A DNA stretch of 64,000 nt from the NCBI GenBank assembly GCA_021300155.1, contig JAJTID010000030.1, positions 62,001 through 126,000 on the forward strand. Reading direction: 5' to 3'. Both the position numbers and the translations under genes were made by a program. Positions 62,667-64,000 of this stretch are shown here, one piece after another. The stretch's first letter is position 1. Each line of letters starts with the position of its first letter. The DNA comes from Pirellula sp. (GTDB lineage Bacteria > Planctomycetota > Planctomycetia > Pirellulales > Pirellulaceae). The notes beneath the pieces are model-generated. The model ran no database searches and was not told the DNA's origin. It saw only the letters and a program-made list of their open reading frames with translations.

Positions 62667-64000
62667 TTACCTGTCTTCCGGTAAGTAATAGACCACCAGA
62701 GTGGGCGTAATGAAGATATCAGGCTGGTGATAGAGAAGCAAGTCGGATACGTTCTGTCGCTCTACAGCAGATGCTGGATCCTTTGTTAAATTGCTATACC
62801 TCAAGGCCCACGGTTCGGGGTGCGATAATCCTCGCGACAAAACCAAGCAAAAATTTCCTAGAGACCTTGACTGATCCGCTTCCGTTCGCCGTTCTAGCCG
62901 GTGAAGTACGGACTCGAGCATTTGATTATTCGCAGGCTTGACGAAATCGCTAAGCCATATTTCACCATGACCAGAAAGGACTCCATAGACTTGCATTGGC
63001 AAGCCTACAGTCCGCCGAGCGTTTTGTCTTGCCACCCAACGACGCAAATAGAAAAGGTCTTGCCCGTAATCAAAGTTGCTGTCGTTGAGCGCCATTGGCA
63101 CTCGATGCGAACCACCAAAGCACGGATTGGTGTACGAAAAAAAATGGGGAAAACACCACAAAAATTCCATTATCGCGATGATTGCGATCCCTAAAGGAAT
63201 CGCATCCGAGAATCGATTCGGTGTTCGTGATCGAATCGGAAGCCCCATCTTTGGTATCGCCCCAGCAACAAAAACATAAATTAAAGGAAGTGAAGGCGTT
63301 AGATATCGGATATTCCAAACCAGATTACATTGTGTGGTCATGAAACAGCCAAACCCCAGGATGGTTAGCAAGCAGAATTTGAGGATTGGTGTTCGAAATG
63401 GATCTAATTCGACTCTTGGTCGAAATGTGGCGACCAATGCAGCAATGAGAGCTAGGCAGACGGAAAGCCATACTGCAATTTGTTCTTTTGCAAAATATCC
63501 CGCCAAATGAAACCAATAGATCGGTCCATGGATGCGTTCGCCCATCCAATAGGCACCACGCGGATAATCCATATCGGCCATCTGCTGATCGACACCTTCC
63601 AAAAAGACCTTCGGAAACGGAGAAGGTACAAGAGTAGCCCAATTTACTCGAGAGATTGCATCGGAGGTACTCTTTGGGTCGACGATAAATTCGCGAAAAA
63701 ATTGACTGATGAAATCGTGACTGCCAATCGGAACACCTACCAGGTCGAAACAGTACAAAGCGTTAAGAATGATACTCGCTATTGCTCCATGCAATACCCA
63801 ATTACCCACCCCCCACAGCCAAGACGACGCCACCGGTTTCTTGGCCACTTGGCAGTTCGCTTGTCTAGGTAAACAAATGTAGAAAATTGGAATGAATATC
63901 AAGTAGAGTGGACCGAAGGTGAATTTGGTCCCGATCGCGACTCCCCAAGCGATGCCAGACCAAAAGAATTTCGAACTGGCTTGCGATTTCCAAAGCTGGT
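62667..64000 (-). CDS. Multi-pass membrane glycosyltransferase-like paralogue (cut by right edge)
   Basis: About 443 residues are visible; the frame runs to the window end with LWKSQASSKFFWSGIAWGVA, so the start lies beyond 64000. It is a clear paralogue of the gene at 58566-60494: WALHGAIACITLNALYCFD matches WVLHGAIASIILNALYCFD, and DQQMADMDYPRGAYWMGER is identical. The C-terminal soluble tail is shared but more divergent (VLSGHGEIWLSDFVKPA). Same strand and orientation, about 2.2 kb apart. It indicates a duplication, with the methyltransferase gene and the divergent membrane gene in between. Confidence 0.8.
   Translation of the reverse strand, partial: QLWKSQASSKFFWSGIAWGVAIGTKFTFGPLYLIFIPIFYICLPRQANCQVAKKPVASSWLWGVGNWVLHGAIASIILNALYCFDLVGVPIGSHDFISQFFREFIVDPKSTSDAISRVNWATLVPSPFPKVFLEGVDQQMADMDYPRGAYWMGERIHGPIYWFHLAGYFAKEQIAVWLSVCLALIAALVATFRPRVELDPFRTPILKFCLLTILGFGCFMTTQCNLVWNIRYLTPSLPLIYVFVAGAIPKMGLPIRSRTPNRFSDAIPLGIAIIAIMEFLWCFPHFFSYTNPCFGGSHRVPMALNDSNFDYGQDLFYLRRWVARQNARRTVGLPMQVYGVLSGHGEIWLSDFVKPANNQMLESVLHRLERRTEADQSRSLGNFCLVLSRGLSHPEPWALRYSNLTKDPASAVERQNVSDLLLYHQPDIFITPTLVVYYLPEDR

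Noticed and set aside
1-64000. Prophage, insertion sequences or integrase-borne island
   Set aside because: No transposase, integrase, phage structural gene or flanking direct repeat was recognised.

Overview
The window reads as chromosomal DNA of a planctomycete, most likely from the Pirellulales. This is inferred from gene content, not from a marker gene. Supporting families are a DUF1571 protein, a Tat-exported Gfo/Idh/MocA oxidoreductase, a PQQ-like beta-propeller protein, a zinc-ribbon/GYF membrane protein, a tetrahydromethanopterin-linked formyltransferase, a type III polyketide synthase cluster, a secreted proline-rich protein and M50-HlyD fusions. Base composition looks balanced. Many genes start with GTG or TTG and several lack a clear Shine-Dalgarno sequence. 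I see no rRNA or tRNA gene, CRISPR array, insertion sequence or prophage.

Layout. 1-4.2 kb: DUF885 protein (cut by the left edge), RDD membrane protein, isochorismatase-like hydrolase, aspartate-type aminotransferase. 4.5-8.3 kb: dnaG-rpoD pair, followed by three tandem hairpins. 8.3-12.6 kb: DUF1571 protein, family 4 glycosyltransferase, a degenerate glucose-6-phosphate isomerase homologue, DUF3088 protein. 12.5-22.4 kb: a divergent lipid gene cluster. Its left arm has an MMPL/RND exporter, a SAM methyltransferase, a geranylgeranyl-reductase-type flavoprotein and a type III polyketide synthase, all overlapping. Its right arm has a YceI-like protein, a SAM methyltransferase, two membrane methyltransferases of the NnrU/ICMT type and a PAP2-like lipoprotein. 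22.7-27.4 kb: a cassette of two HlyD-type adaptors and a PqqD-like/M50 protease/HlyD fusion with no obvious transporter partner. 27.4-47.1 kb: mostly housekeeping and metabolic genes (lipoprotein, DksA-like and tandem universal stress protein, amidase, exonuclease, MoxR ATPase, enoyl-CoA hydratase, oxidoreductases, ArfB, glycerate kinase, ApbE, RlmN, a second sigma-70 factor, BioB). 47.3-57.9 kb: GlgX, a proline-rich exported protein, a ThiF/MoeB-like enzyme, SucCD, Ftr, a GYF protein, an atypical P-II protein abutting an ABC ATPase, and IspD. 57.9-64 kb: a DUF2306 gene interrupted by a stop codon and a set of membrane glycosyltransferase-like genes including two close paralogues, the second cut by the right edge.

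How genes fit together. The 12.5-22.4 kb cluster contains everything expected to build, modify and export a polyketide lipid: chain condensation, flavin-dependent oxidation or reduction, several methylations, a hydrophobic-ligand-binding periplasmic protein and an MMPL exporter. It resembles the srsABC phenolic lipid operon of Streptomyces with a transport module added. It is the best candidate here for an under-described system. The M50-HlyD cassette, the pseudo-Pgi, the P-II protein lacking the T-loop tyrosine and the interrupted DUF2306 gene are the next most notable items.
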